Positions 1-7,052 of a DNA stretch of 11,880 nucleotides are shown here, piece by piece; the first letter of the stretch is position 1; the number at the start of each line of letters is the position of its first letter. The translations under genes and the position numbers were made by a program. Under the pieces are notes generated by a model. The model was not told where the DNA came from, did no database searches, and saw only the letters and a list, made by a program, of their open reading frames with translations. Origin of the DNA: Firmicutes bacterium UBA6648 (GTDB taxonomy: Bacteria; Bacillota; Clostridia; Peptostreptococcales; Anaerovoracaceae); contig DKLE01000099.1 in NCBI GenBank assembly GCA_002455605.1, forward strand, positions 1 to 11,880. The letters are read 5' to 3'.

Positions 1-27
1 AAAAACTATTATACGAGGAGTATATAT

Positions 28-285
28 ATGTGCCAAAAATTAATTCCCTTAAATCAATTGCCAGTAGGTACATTTGGCAAAGTAAAAAAGCTTAACTCAG
101 AGGGGAGTGAGCGCAGAAGAATGCTGGATTTAGGCTTGATTCAGGAAACTATGGTTGAGTCCGTAAGGAAAAGTCCGGCGGGGGATCCAATTGCTTATGA
201 GATCCGAGGAGCAATTATCGCTTTGCGTTCCGAGGAGGCCTCCAAAATATTTGTTGAATCAATTAAAACAGAGGTGAGATCATAA
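28..285 (+). CDS. feoA: FeoA family ferrous iron transport protein
   Basis: Small cytoplasmic SH3-like protein of 85 residues, the usual FeoA length, thought to support the FeoB permease in Fe(II) uptake. FeoA hallmarks are the RRRMLDLGLIQET segment in the first half and the SPAGDPIAYEIRGAIIALR segment in the second, which match the conserved 'R-L-x-x-LG-x-x-x-G' and 'GDP-x-x-x-x-x-RG-x-x-x-x-L-R' pattern. The start is chosen because GAGGAG lies at 15-20, seven bases before the ATG. The stop overlaps the feoB ATG by one base (TAATG), which implies translational coupling. The promoter lies outside the window, so regulation cannot be judged; clostridia often carry a second feoA just upstream, which would also be out of view. 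Confidence 0.93.
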   Translation: MCQKLIPLNQLPVGTFGKVKKLNSEGSERRRMLDLGLIQETMVESVRKSPAGDPIAYEIRGAIIALRSEEASKIFVESIKTEVRS

Positions 286-2432
286 TGGGACTGACAAAGC
301 AATCTACCGGTACCGGTGCATTTAGTGAAATGCTTCAAGTTCAATCAGAATCTCCAAATGATATTGTGGTTGCCTTGGCGGGGAATCCCAATACAGGAAA
401 AAGTACTTTATTCAATAGTTTTACCGGGCTTAATCAGCACACGGGCAATTGGCCCGGAAAAACTGTAACCAACGCACAGGGGCGATACATATATAAAGAC
501 GAAAACTATATTTTAGTGGATCTTCCGGGAACTTACTCCTTGTTATCAAATTCTGTGGAAGAGCAAGTTGCCCGAGATTTTATTTGTTTTGGAGGCCCCC
601 ATGTCACAGTGGTTGTAGCAGATGCCACCTGCTTAGAGAGAAACCTGAATTTGGTTCTTCAGGTGTTGGAAATTACCGATAAGGTTGTGGTATGTGTCAA
701 TCTTTTGGATGAAGCGGATAAAAAGACTATTCACGTTAACCTAAAAAAGCTTTCCGCTATTTTAGGAGTACCTGTCGTGGGAACCTCTGCTACAACAGGC
801 AATGGTCTGGAAGAGTTGAAAACTGAAATCCGCAAAGTTGCCCTTGGTCACATTTCCACGGATCCCATAAAAATAACTTATGGCCCCGTGCTTGAAAACA
901 TCATAAAAGACTTGGAGCCCGTCGTGGGGGAACTGACAAATAATCAAATAAACAATAAATGGGCTGCCCTGCATTTAATTGATGAGGATAATCAATTGGT
1001 AAAATCGGTAAACAGCCATTTATCTATGACAAAACTAAATGAAGATCTGCTTCACAATAAATTAAAAGAAGCCCGTGCAGAGTTAAAAGCTCAAAATATA
1101 GATAGAAAGGATCTTCAGGACCTCATCGTTTCAAAACTTGTTAAAACTGCTGAAGCTATAGGTAATGAAGTAGTTTCTGTTGACAACAAAAATTATAACG
1201 AACGGGATCGTAAAATTGATCGTGTATTGACATCCAAGCTTTTTGGTATCCCTATAATGATTTCGCTTCTAGGCTTAGTTTTCTGGATTACCATAACCGG
1301 TGCCAATTACCCCTCCTCTATGCTGGCGGAGTTTTTCAACTGGATTGAGCAGTACCTGGTAGATTTTTTCGCATGGCTTGAAACTCCGTATTGGGTATGT
1401 GATGTTCTTATTTTTGGAGTTTACCGTACATTATCCTGGGTTATTTCAGTGATGCTTCCTCCAATGGCTATTTTCTTCCCATTATTTACTTTGATGGAAG
1501 ACTTGGGATATCTTCCTCGAGTAGCGTTTAACCTGGATCATTATTTTAAAAAGGCCTGTGCTCATGGAAAACAAGCTTTGTGTATGTGCATGGGGTTTGG
1601 ATGCAATGCGGCGGGCGTTATATCCTGCCGGATTATCGATTCTCCAAGAGAGCGTTTAATTGCCACTATTACCAATAATTTTGTACCTTGTAACGGACGT
1701 TTTCCTACTTTAATTGCATTGGCAAGTCTTTTTATTGCCAGCGGCGCTGGCAGATTCAGCTCATTGGCAGCTACTTTATCCGTATTGGCAGCTATTGTAT
1801 TAGGTGTGATCATAACACTTACCATCTCTAAGTTTTTATCAAAAACAATCTTAAAAGGTCTGCCTTCTTCTTTTACTTTAGAGCTGCCTCCTTATCGAAA
1901 ACCTCAGGTAGGCCAAATTATTATTCGCTCTATTTTTGACCGGACATTATTTGTTCTGGCCCGTGCTGTTACCGTGGCTGCCCCTGCCGGCTTGGTTATA
2001 TGGGCTATGGCAAATATCACAATCGAAAATATAAGTCTGCTTACTCATTGCGCCTTATTTTTAGATCCCCTTGCCAGGTTACTGGGAATGGATGGGTATA
2101 TTTTGATGGCCTTTATATTAGGAATGCCTGCAAATGAAATTGTCCTTCCGATTTTGATTATGAGCTATATGTCTAAAGGCTCCATGCTGGAGCTGGACAG
2201 TTTAAGCGAAATGAAGCAGTTATTTGTTGATAATGGCTGGACCTGGCTGACTGCTGTCTGCACAATGCTGTTTTCACTGAACCACTGGCCGTGTGCCACT
2301 ACACTGTTAACCATCCGTAAAGAAACGCAAAGCTGGAAATGGACCGGTGTTTCCTTCCTGGTCCCAACCATCACCGGTATTGTGGTATGTTTTATTGTGG
2401 CACAGGGTGTAATGCTTCTAGGTTTAATATAG
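285..2432 (+). CDS. feoB: FeoB ferrous iron transporter (G protein fused to permease)
   Basis: Inner-membrane Fe(II) transporter of 715 residues, a normal length. The N-terminal GTPase domain shows G1 GNPNTGKS at residues 33-40, a G2 threonine near residue 60 (WPGKTVT), G3 DLPG at 79-82, G4 NLLD at 139-142 and G5 TSA at 167-169. A helical linker, rich in charged residues, runs to about residue 310. The rest is a polytopic membrane domain with the two Gate repeats; the first contains MGFGCN at 436-441, whose cysteine is conserved in FeoB proteins and implicated in iron passage. It overlaps feoA by one base and is followed by a terminator, so the pair forms an operon end. No feoC follows. The iron specificity is known for the family; nothing in this sequence argues otherwise. 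Confidence 0.96.
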   Translation: MGLTKQSTGTGAFSEMLQVQSESPNDIVVALAGNPNTGKSTLFNSFTGLNQHTGNWPGKTVTNAQGRYIYKDENYILVDLPGTYSLLSNSVEEQVARDFICFGGPHVTVVVADATCLERNLNLVLQVLEITDKVVVCVNLLDEADKKTIHVNLKKLSAILGVPVVGTSATTGNGLEELKTEIRKVALGHISTDPIKITYGPVLENIIKDLEPVVGELTNNQINNKWAALHLIDEDNQLVKSVNSHLSMTKLNEDLLHNKLKEARAELKAQNIDRKDLQDLIVSKLVKTAEAIGNEVVSVDNKNYNERDRKIDRVLTSKLFGIPIMISLLGLVFWITITGANYPSSMLAEFFNWIEQYLVDFFAWLETPYWVCDVLIFGVYRTLSWVISVMLPPMAIFFPLFTLMEDLGYLPRVAFNLDHYFKKACAHGKQALCMCMGFGCNAAGVISCRIIDSPRERLIATITNNFVPCNGRFPTLIALASLFIASGAGRFSSLAATLSVLAAIVLGVIITLTISKFLSKTILKGLPSSFTLELPPYRKPQVGQIIIRSIFDRTLFVLARAVTVAAPAGLVIWAMANITIENISLLTHCALFLDPLARLLGMDGYILMAFILGMPANEIVLPILIMSYMSKGSMLELDSLSEMKQLFVDNGWTWLTAVCTMLFSLNHWPCATTLLTIRKETQSWKWTGVSFLVPTITGIVVCFIVAQGVMLLGLI

Positions 2433-2451
2433 TAAATTAAATAAAAGTTTT

Positions 2452-2480
2452 AACGGCTTTCTGAACAGAAAGTCGTTTTT
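2452..2480 (+). terminator. Intrinsic terminator after feoB
   Basis: The arms 2452-2462 (AACGGCTTTCT) and 2467-2477 (AGAAAGTCGTT) pair over 11 positions with one G-U, around a GAAC loop, and run into a T tract that ends at 2480. It lies 20 bases after the feoB stop and separates the feo genes from the following membrane protein. Confidence 0.85.
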
Positions 2481-2562
2481 CATTAAAAAGAAAAATGTAG
2501 ATAAATATAGCTTATATTTTTTTAGGGCAATTCATAAGGTATATTTTAGGGAGGTGAGTACA

Positions 2563-3645
2563 ATGAGAAAAATATATTTCATTATAATTCTAATGCTTTT
2601 ATTCACAGAGACCGTGTCAGCACAAACAAAAGACAGCTCTGTGGTACAAGCTGAGGTAATGGACATGGTACAGGAATACGCCAATGATTCTAATATTCAA
2701 ATAGCAAGGTTGAAAATCCTAGAAGGAAAATATAAAAATAAGGAACTCTTTGTTCAGTCTTTATATATAGAAAGCAGTGAATATAGTTTTGATCTGGAAA
2801 AAGGAAAAAAGGTGCTTGTTAATGTCAGCTCCGAAAACGGAGAAGACATCAGCGGTTACATAGTAAATATATCCAGATCAGATGATTTGAAATTATTAAT
2901 TATCATTTTCCTGATAGTTGTTGCATTGTTCGGCAGAACCAAAGGTTTATTATCTGTGTCTGCTCTGGCAATCTCAGGCATTATCATTTTAAAATTTATG
3001 ATCCCCTTCATACAGAATGGCTACAATCCCCTTCTGATCGCCCTCATCTCTTGTGTACTGATTATTTTAATCAGCTTTACTCTTACCCTGGGCTTTACCT
3101 ATAAAAGTTTTGTTGCCATACTGGGTACCGCAGGGGGTACTGTGATCGCAGGCGTATTAGCCTTAATTTTCACAGATTTATGCTATATTACAGGACTGTC
3201 TGGTGAAGAAGTAAGTCATCTTATCACTACGTTAGGTATCGAAATAGATTATCGGGGACTGTATTTAAGCGGTGTTCTTATTGGAGCTATTGGAGTTGTC
3301 ATGGACGTAGCTATGTCAATTACCTCCATGATATTTGAACTAAAGAGACATTCTCCTAACGTAGGTTTTGCGAAGCTGATGAGCTCCGGCCTGGAGGTGG
3401 GCAAGGATATTATGTCAACAATGGTAGATACGCTGATACTAGCCTATGTGGGCGGAACTATGCCTTTATTTCTTGTTATAATCAATTCAAATATGTCCTT
3501 GAACGAAGCTCTCAGCAGAGAAGTGATAGCAATGGAGATCATCCGCTCTCTCTGCGGCAGTATCGGTCTAATTTTAACCATACCATTAACATCCCTTATT
3601 GCCAGCTTTATGGTGTCTGTAAAAAATAAAAACTATGGGAACTGA
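2563..3645 (+). CDS. YibE/F family membrane protein
   Basis: Predicted exported membrane protein of 360 residues. Residues 1-20 form a signal peptide (MRK, hydrophobic core, VSA cleavage motif), followed by an extracytoplasmic domain of about 85 residues, then about seven membrane spans from residue 108 to the end. The layout and the conserved core (GVLIGAIGVVMDVAMSITS near 235, then SSGLEVGKDIMSTMVDTLILAYVGG) fit the YibE/F family, whose function is not established. The start is the ATG at 2563: AGGGAGGTGA at 2548-2557 is ideally spaced for it, while the in-frame GTG at 2554 lies inside that ribosome site. The gene is probably monocistronic, isolated upstream by the feoB terminator. Its stop lies 4 bases from the stop of the convergent sigma gene, with no terminator between them. 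Confidence 0.85.
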   Translation: MRKIYFIIILMLLFTETVSAQTKDSSVVQAEVMDMVQEYANDSNIQIARLKILEGKYKNKELFVQSLYIESSEYSFDLEKGKKVLVNVSSENGEDISGYIVNISRSDDLKLLIIIFLIVVALFGRTKGLLSVSALAISGIIILKFMIPFIQNGYNPLLIALISCVLIILISFTLTLGFTYKSFVAILGTAGGTVIAGVLALIFTDLCYITGLSGEEVSHLITTLGIEIDYRGLYLSGVLIGAIGVVMDVAMSITSMIFELKRHSPNVGFAKLMSSGLEVGKDIMSTMVDTLILAYVGGTMPLFLVIINSNMSLNEALSREVIAMEIIRSLCGSIGLILTIPLTSLIASFMVSVKNKNYGN

Positions 3646-3649
3646 AAAA

Positions 3650-4192
3650 TTAATAATGCGTCAGCCTTTCCTCTTTTATTTGTGCTCTAAGCTGTTCCAA
3701 AGCCTTATTTTTCAGCTTATTTACCGCCTGTCTGGAAATACCCAGACTTGTCCCGATTTCTGCATCGGAATAGCCATAAATGTATTTGGCTATTATAACT
3801 TTTTTGTGTTTATCAGACAACATGTCTAATAATTCTTTCAGGCAAATTTGCTCCTCAAATCCCGGCACAGCTTCTGTACTTATTTCTTTTCCCGTATGTA
3901 CTTCTTCTAACGCCAAATTATTTTTTCTATAGATGTCTATTTTCTTATTTCTTAATAATCTTACTATATAATTTACTAATTCTCCCTCCGAATAATTTTG
4001 TATTTTTTTTGTATCTAATTTTTTTGTGAATTCAAGAAGATAAATTATTAAGTCCGTTTCAGCGCAGTCATAATTCAATTGACGAGCAAATTTTTTAATT
4101 AACAGCTGAAATTTTTTTACCAGATAACAAATCGCCTCTTCATTATCCTTTTGAGCTAAAATCAATAAGTCAAGCAAACTCTCCTTATCCAT
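3650..4192 (-). CDS. Sigma-70 family factor resembling the TcdR/BotR/UviA group
   Basis: RNA polymerase sigma factor of 180 residues. Region 2 spans about residues 20-92 and includes DLIIYLLEFTKKLD (47-60) and the DNA-melting segment NYIVRLLRNKKIDIYRKNN (74-92). Region 4 spans about 113-170, with a helix-turn-helix at 142-165 (SDAEIGTSLGISRQAVNKLKNKAL). Length and the 'DLIIYLLE...NKKIDIYRKNN...YIYGYSDAEI...SRQAVNKLKNKAL' pattern resemble the clostridial group 5 sigma factors that drive toxin and bacteriocin genes (TcdR, BotR, TetR, UviA). This is from memory of the family and was not checked by alignment. The ATG has GGAGAG 7-10 bases upstream. No toxin or bacteriocin gene is visible here, so its regulon is elsewhere or different. 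A generic ECF factor is the alternative. Confidence 0.78.
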   Translation of the reverse strand: MDKESLLDLLILAQKDNEEAICYLVKKFQLLIKKFARQLNYDCAETDLIIYLLEFTKKLDTKKIQNYSEGELVNYIVRLLRNKKIDIYRKNNLALEEVHTGKEISTEAVPGFEEQICLKELLDMLSDKHKKVIIAKYIYGYSDAEIGTSLGISRQAVNKLKNKALEQLRAQIKEERLTHY

Positions 4193-4220
4193 AAATTCAC
4201 TCTCCTTTTTCTTTTAAAGG

Positions 4221-4249
4221 AAAAACGAATTTTTTGGATAAGTTGTAAA
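4221..4249 (-). promoter_or_regulatory. Candidate promoter of the TcdR-like sigma gene (TTTACA class)
   Basis: On the minus strand, TTTACA (4249-4244) is followed after 17 bases by GTTTTT (4226-4221), about 30 bases before the sigma gene start. TTTACA is the well-conserved -35 element of TcdR/BotR/UviA-type sigma factors, so this could be an autoregulated promoter. The -10 match is weak. The -35 element sits in the loop of an inverted repeat, GATAAG (4237-4242) and CTTATC (4251-4256), which could be an operator. I saw no convincing vegetative promoter in this leader. Confidence 0.4.
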
Positions 4250-4308
4250 CCTTATCTTTTAACTCCCTCTATTAAATTAGATACTTTAATTTTTATACTG
4301 TTTCAACT

Positions 4309-4326
4309 TTTTTCAATTTTTTGAAA
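4309..4326. repeat. Inverted repeat in the sigma gene leader
   Basis: Perfect inverted repeat TTTTCAA-TTTT-TTGAAAA about 120 bases upstream of the TcdR-like sigma gene. It could be an operator or simply a product of the local AT richness; there is no further support. Confidence 0.35.
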
Positions 4327-4440
4327 ATATATTTATTTCGGTCCTTTTATGTTTTAACCTTCGACCTCTTTTTACAATATGTCCCCAAACCATAGTAATA
4401 AACTTGTCCCAGCTGGATCAGCTTTTTGCTGTTTAAATAA

Positions 4441-4506
4441 AAAGGACGGTCTCAAATCCAAACCATTTTTAATTCATGGTTTATTTTTTGAGACCATCCC
4501 TTTTTT
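4441..4506. terminator. Long bidirectional hairpin terminator
   Basis: The outer arms 4444-4456 and 4487-4499 pair over 13 positions with one C-A mismatch (GGACGGTCTCAAA against TTTGAGACCATCC). After a 3/4-base internal loop, the inner arms AAACCAT (4460-4466) and ATGGTTT (4476-4482) pair fully. Runs of T follow on the plus strand (4501-4506), and on the minus strand the A run 4439-4443 supplies the T tract. On the minus strand it ends the polyamine/ECF operon after the 44-residue gene. The extensive symmetry would also fit a small mobile repeat, but no further copy is present in this window. Confidence 0.75.
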
Positions 4507-4547
4507 GCTTTTTAAACGGATTGTTCCAATGAGAGGAAACAAGAAAT

Positions 4548-4682
4548 TTAAACATCATTTCTTTCAATCGATTGTTTTTTAGCATTTCGATTCTGATTCT
4601 GATTTTCTTTTGTAATAGGTGTTTGACCGTTACACTTTTTCATGCGTGCTTTTTTATTGTCTGGCTGACTGTCTTTTGGCAT
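4548..4682 (-). CDS. Small hydrophilic protein of 44 residues, unknown
   Basis: Short gene not resembling any family I know. The ATG is preceded by a strong ribosome site, GAGGTG, five bases upstream, which is the main reason to believe it is real. The product begins MPKDSQPDNKKARMKKCNG and is rich in Lys, Asn and Gln. It has one Cys (residue 17), no hydrophobic stretch and no signal peptide, so it is probably a disordered cytoplasmic peptide. It lies 98 bases after the ECF sigma gene on the same strand and just before the hairpin terminator at 4441-4506, so it is probably the last gene of the transcript. A role as anti-sigma factor or as a small spore protein is conceivable from size and composition only. 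The 98-base gap is very AT-rich and could hold a separate promoter. Confidence 0.6.
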   Translation of the reverse strand: MPKDSQPDNKKARMKKCNGQTPITKENQNQNRNAKKQSIERNDV

Positions 4683-4780
4683 ATGTTCACCTCTAACTAA
4701 ATTTTTGTTCTCATTTATTTTTCTCAAATACTAAAATTATATTCTTCAAATAACGGAATTTTTAAATTTGTGGTTTTTAA

Positions 4781-5323
4781 TTATTTTTTTGCCTCTGTTA
4801 ACTGAATATAAGCTTCTTTAAGAACTTGTAAACCTCTGCGGAGATTTGTCCTGGCTGTATTATAATTAATATCTAGTATGTATGCGATCTCTTTGATCTC
4901 AAGCCCCGCTACATATCTTAAAGTAATAATCTGATAATATTTTTTCTGTAATGAAGTTAAAGCTTCCAAGAGAGTTTTGCTTTCTTCCGTCTGGATCAAA
5001 AATTCCAATATATCATTTTCATTTTCTTCGGTCCATTCCTCTTTTATTTCTGGTGCCGTCATTTCATAGGTTTCTCTTCTATATTGTTTCCTATAATAGG
5101 TTTTAGCTTCATTTCTTGCAATATGAAATAACCAATTTTTTGCTTTATCGGCAGTCTTTAAGCTGTTAAGATACTTCCATGCTTTCTCCATTACATTTTG
5201 GCACAAATCTTCAGCCGCAGTTTTTTCCCCTGTTAATACTCTAAGAAACCTATAAATTTCGTCATAATATATGGCTATATTGTTCTCAAAAAAGCGTCTC
5301 TTAAAATTTTTATTAAACCTCAC
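4781..5323 (-). CDS. ECF-type RNA polymerase sigma factor
   Basis: Alternative sigma factor of 180 residues, typical ECF size. Region 2 covers about residues 18-82, with the core-binding segment DLCQNVMEKAWKYLNSLK (39-56) and the promoter-melting segment NWLFHIARNEAKTYYRKQYR (63-82). Region 4 covers about 116-170, with the pattern LTSLQKKYYQIITLRYVAGLEIKEIAYILDIN and then TARTNLRRGLQVL. The start is the GTG at 5323, preceded by AAGGGG at a fitting distance; the next in-frame choices would cut into region 2. It follows speB after 30 bases with no terminator, so it is probably cotranscribed with the polyamine genes. No recognisable anti-sigma gene (a membrane protein with a zinc-binding N-terminus) follows, which is unusual for the class. 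Target promoters cannot be inferred. Confidence 0.88.
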   Translation of the reverse strand: MRFNKNFKRRFFENNIAIYYDEIYRFLRVLTGEKTAAEDLCQNVMEKAWKYLNSLKTADKAKNWLFHIARNEAKTYYRKQYRRETYEMTAPEIKEEWTEENENDILEFLIQTEESKTLLEALTSLQKKYYQIITLRYVAGLEIKEIAYILDINYNTARTNLRRGLQVLKEAYIQLTEAKK

Positions 5324-5353
5324 ACGAAAACCCCTTACTCAAGTACCGCTACC

Positions 5354-6199
5354 CTAATTCATTGTTAAAACCAGCTCTCGAAGTATTTTGCATGCAGTTA
5401 TTGTAGACACTCCGCTTTGATCGTAATGGGGTGCTAATTCATTTATGTCTGCTCCTACAATTGAAAGCTCATTAAGTTTATGCACGGCCTCCATTAATTC
5501 TTTAAAGGAAACTCCACCTGGTTCAGGTGTTCCTGTTCCACAAAAGTAAGCCGGATCCAGTACATCTAGATCAAGAGTAACATATATGGGCTTGTCCTTC
5601 AATTCTTTAATGACGTTTTCCAGCCCTTCTAAGGTATACTTTTTTTGAATCGTATGTTTTTGTGCAAATTCATCTTCATCTCGTGTCATAGAACGGATCC
5701 CGAATTGAAAAATCCGGTTATCCCCCAATATTTCATGGCAGCGTCGGAGAACACATGCATGAGAGAGCTCCTCTCCCAAATATTGTTCTCTCAGATCAGC
5801 ATGGGCATCAAAATGAAGAATATGCAGCTCCGGATATTTTAATGCCAAAGCCTCCACACAGCCTAAGGTTACTAAATGCTCACCCCCAAGCATGACAGGA
5901 ATTTTGCCGTCTGTAATGATCTTTGCTGTCATGGCTCGGATTTCGTCTAAAGCCCTTCTGCTGTTTCCAAAGCTCAATTCCAGATCGCCGGCATCAAAAA
6001 CTCTGCTGTCCTCTAAATCTTTTTTCAAATACGGAGAATAGGTTTCAATGCCAAAGGATTCATTTCTTATAGCAGAAGGGGCAAAACGGGTGCCTGGACG
6101 GTAACTGACTGTTCCGTCATAAGGAGCTCCAAAGAGGACAATAGAAGCTCTGTCATAGTCACAATCGCAGGCCATAAAGCTATAGGACTGATTATTCAT
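5354..6199 (-). CDS. speB: Agmatinase
   Basis: Cytoplasmic manganese ureohydrolase of 281 residues, converting agmatine and water to putrescine and urea. The di-manganese ligands are visible: His108 in GGEH, Asp131, His133 and Asp135 in FDAHAD, and Asp210 and Asp212 in LDLDVLDP. The segment GTGTPEPGG (221-229) is typical of agmatinases. Substrate assignment as agmatinase, and not arginase or another ureohydrolase, rests on the linkage with speA and speE. The start ATG lies inside the end of speE (8-base overlap, ATGAATAA), with GGAGGAA upstream in the speE coding sequence, so the two are translationally coupled. It is followed after 30 bases by the ECF sigma gene. The speE-speB pairing is also found in Bacillus. 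Confidence 0.93.
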   Translation of the reverse strand: MNNQSYSFMACDCDYDRASIVLFGAPYDGTVSYRPGTRFAPSAIRNESFGIETYSPYLKKDLEDSRVFDAGDLELSFGNSRRALDEIRAMTAKIITDGKIPVMLGGEHLVTLGCVEALALKYPELHILHFDAHADLREQYLGEELSHACVLRRCHEILGDNRIFQFGIRSMTRDEDEFAQKHTIQKKYTLEGLENVIKELKDKPIYVTLDLDVLDPAYFCGTGTPEPGGVSFKELMEAVHKLNELSIVGADINELAPHYDQSGVSTITACKILRELVLTMN

Positions 6200-7049
6200 G
6201 CTTTGCTTCCTCCAATAAGGTTTTCACATAATTGGGTATAGCAAAGCAGCCCACATGAAGCTCTGTATTATAATATTTTGTAGTAAGCTTCAGGCTATTC
6301 CACCTTTCTTCGTTAAAATCCCGGATAGGATCCAAGGCCTTCGAAGCAAATCCAAACAGCCAATGTCCCGACGGATAAGTGGGAATGTGTGCCTGATACA
6401 CTTTAACTATAGGAAACAGTTCGCTTATCCTCTTATGTGCACGTTTCATAGAATGTGCAAAGGTGTCATAATATGGGCATTCATGCTGATTTACCATGAT
6501 TCCGTTCTTGGTCAATGCTTTGTAACAATTTCCATAAAACTCTTTTGTGAAAAGACCTTCTCCCGGGCCGACGGGATCTGTGCTGTCTACTATTATCAGA
6601 TCATAGCATTCTACTTTATCCCGAACGAATTTTAATCCATCTTCATAGAATAGGTTCACTCTTTGATCATCCAGACAGCAAGCCGTTTTCTGCAAAAATT
6701 TACGGCTGATATCCACAACCATTTTATCAATTTCTACCATATCAATGGTTTCAATCCCTGAGTATCGGGAAAGCTCTCTGACCGTTCCGCCGTCACCGGC
6801 ACCTATCACCAAGACTTTCTTAATATCTGGATTTGTTGCCATGGGAATATGAACGATCATATCATGATAAATAAATTCATCTTTTTCTGTTACCATCATC
6901 AATCCGTCTAAGGTTAAAAATCGGCCAAACTCTTCGGCCTCAAATACGTCAATTCTTTGAAAAGGACTTTGCTCAGAATACAACTGCTTTTTCACCTTAA
7001 TAGAAAACCTCGTATTCGGGCTGTGCTCCTCTGTATACCATAATTCCAT
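6192..7049 (-). CDS. speE: Polyamine aminopropyltransferase (spermidine synthase)
   Basis: Cytoplasmic enzyme of 285 residues that transfers an aminopropyl group from decarboxylated SAM to putrescine, giving spermidine and methylthioadenosine. It shows the N-terminal beta domain (LWYTEEHSPNTRFSIKVKK), the cosubstrate site GAGDGG (83-88), an acidic residue in MVEIDK (104-109), and the active-site motif DSTDPVGPGEGLF (155-167) with Asp155 and Asp158. The ATG has GGAGGT seven bases upstream, located in the last codons of speA, and only 3 bases separate the two genes. The enzyme needs decarboxylated SAM, but no SAM decarboxylase gene is present in this window. Some relatives use cadaverine or agmatine as acceptor, which the sequence alone cannot exclude. 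Confidence 0.94.
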   Translation of the reverse strand: MELWYTEEHSPNTRFSIKVKKQLYSEQSPFQRIDVFEAEEFGRFLTLDGLMMVTEKDEFIYHDMIVHIPMATNPDIKKVLVIGAGDGGTVRELSRYSGIETIDMVEIDKMVVDISRKFLQKTACCLDDQRVNLFYEDGLKFVRDKVECYDLIIVDSTDPVGPGEGLFTKEFYGNCYKALTKNGIMVNQHECPYYDTFAHSMKRAHKRISELFPIVKVYQAHIPTYPSGHWLFGFASKALDPIRDFNEERWNSLKLTTKYYNTELHVGCFAIPNYVKTLLEEAKHE

Positions 7050-7052
7050 TTT

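Noticed and set aside
2503..2526. AT-only hairpin (AAATATA-GCT-TATATTT) before the YibE/F gene
   Set aside because: The stem has no GC pairs and is easily expected by chance in this AT-rich spacer; the real terminator is at 2452-2480.
2554..2562. Upstream in-frame GTG as start of the YibE/F gene
   Set aside because: It lies inside the AGGGAGGTGA ribosome site that serves the ATG at 2563, and the signal peptide begins properly at that ATG.
4379..4582. Plus-strand frame of 67 codons
   Set aside because: It runs through the hairpin terminator and the antisense of the 44-residue gene, and has no ribosome site.
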